From: RGIG6178 sp045612885
GTDB taxonomy: Bacteria; Bacillota_I; Bacilli_A; RFN20; DUOF01
DNA: 14,656 nt
Direction of reading: 5' to 3'
Assembly (NCBI GenBank): GCA_045612885.1
Contig: JAZKZZ010000042.1
Span: 1-14,656 of the forward strand
A program made the position numbers and the translations under genes. Shown piece after piece: positions 14,135 to 14,656 of this stretch. The notes under the pieces were generated by a model. It searched no databases, was not told where the DNA came from, and saw only the letters and a program-made list of their open reading frames with translations. How positions within the stretch are numbered: position 1 is the stretch's first letter; each line of letters opens with the position of its first letter.

Positions 14135-14656
14135 TTATTTTCTTAAAGTTGCACCACAAGAAGGACATCTACTTTTATTTTTACTATATGTAGCACCACA
14201 ATAACTGCACTCTGCAGTAGTGGACTCCACTTTTGTTTCTTCTACCTTAGCTTCGCTTTTAGATTCAGGTTTCATCTTCCTTATTATAACAAATACCATT
14301 AATGCTATTAAACCAACAAATACTCCAATAGCACCAGCTTTTTTCCATCTGGCTTTACTTAAATTAGAATTAGCTAACAAATATGCTCCATCATCTTCTA
14401 AAGTTGTATTCTTATAAGACACATTAATAGAATCTGTTTGAGATGTTACAGGTACACTATCAACAGCTATTAATATTGATTCGCCTCTTCTGAAATCTTT
14501 AGTTTGTTCTAAAGTATAACAAGAATAAGTATATCCCTCTAAATCATTTAATGTATCTGGAATATCAACTTCATAAGTGATGTAATATCTTTCTGCTTCT
14601 TCATTATAAAACTTATCAATAACTTTTCCTTCAACTATATATCCTCTATCACTGTT
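14135..14656 (-). CDS. Membrane protein with DUF3592-like domain and C-terminal zinc ribbon, 5' end beyond the window
   Basis: This is a partial gene: the frame is open from the right edge to the TAA at 14135 (173 residues visible). Residues 1-80 (IVEGKVIDKFYNEEAERYYITYEVDI, a GYTYSCYTL stretch and FRRGESILIAVD) resemble a DUF3592-type domain, a small beta-rich module of unknown function usually flanked by membrane helices. One membrane helix follows (about 107-126), then an acidic, lysine-rich linker (130-147) and a zinc ribbon with C150, C153, C164 and C167 in two CxxC pairs. A GTG at 14422 could be mistaken for the start, but no ribosome site precedes it and the coding pattern continues upstream. 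The ribbon is on the opposite side of the helix from the DUF3592-like part and is probably cytoplasmic. Function is unknown. Confidence 0.75.
   Translation of the reverse strand, partial: NSDRGYIVEGKVIDKFYNEEAERYYITYEVDIPDTLNDLEGYTYSCYTLEQTKDFRRGESILIAVDSVPVTSQTDSINVSYKNTTLEDDGAYLLANSNLSKARWKKAGAIGVFVGLIALMVFVIIRKMKPESKSEAKVEETKVESTTAECSYCGATYSKNKSRCPSCGATLRK

Noticed and set aside
14135..14422. A separate 95-residue gene starting at GTG 14422
   Set aside because: The frame stays open to the window edge with a sensible domain, and no ribosome site precedes the GTG; it is an internal codon.
1..14656. CRISPR array, insertion sequence, or other mobile element
   Set aside because: No spaced repeat array, transposase, integrase or terminal inverted repeats; gene content and order look like ordinary chromosome.

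Overview
The window is AT-rich (by eye roughly 30% GC) bacterial chromosome of the low-GC Gram-positive type (Bacillota, most likely a Bacilli/Erysipelotrichales/RF39-like gut lineage). Three things support this: the comFA-comFC...secA-prfB gene order, an IMPACT/YigZ gene divergent from comFA, and a degenerate SpoIIQ-like LytM protein. The genetic code is standard. prfB (the UGA/UAA release factor) is present and comFC ends in TGA, so the bacterium is not a UGA=Trp mollicute. Almost everything lies on the minus strand; only the YigZ gene is on plus. Two genes run off the edges: the S41 protease at the left and a zinc-ribbon membrane protein at the right.

Minus-strand layout, read right to left. 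(1) 14656-14135: a partial membrane protein with a DUF3592-like outer part, one transmembrane helix and a C-terminal zinc ribbon, closed by a terminator. (2) 14096-13786: no protein gene. It holds a possible promoter, a good ribosome site in front of a two-codon reading frame, long-range inverted repeats and a strong terminator, so it is either a structured RNA or a dead small gene. (3) typA/bipA with its own promoter and terminator. (4) A small secreted protein of unknown function followed by rpiB, ended by a very strong hairpin terminator. (5) A SpoIIQ-like M23-fold protein that has lost the metal-binding histidines, with its own terminator. (6) A two-gene operon behind a near-consensus promoter whose -35 lies in a palindrome. 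It encodes two secreted proteins, each with a large outer domain and two C-terminal membrane helices arranged as in VirB2/TrbC pilins. I recognise neither, and this is the best candidate for an undescribed system. (7) Divergent yigZ / comFA-comFC, sharing a short promoter region with three helically phased TCTCAA repeats. (8) A cold-shock gene placed where hpf often sits, then secA-prfB-yitT-ctp, a tightly packed translation/export operon with 8-bp overlaps.

The genome is compact. Terminator stems overlap two stop codons, and two gene junctions have ribosome sites overlapping the upstream stop codon. Most starts use a GGTGA-type ribosome site 4-6 bases ahead, and this pattern was used to choose several starts. 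I see no insertion sequence, CRISPR array, tRNA or rRNA.
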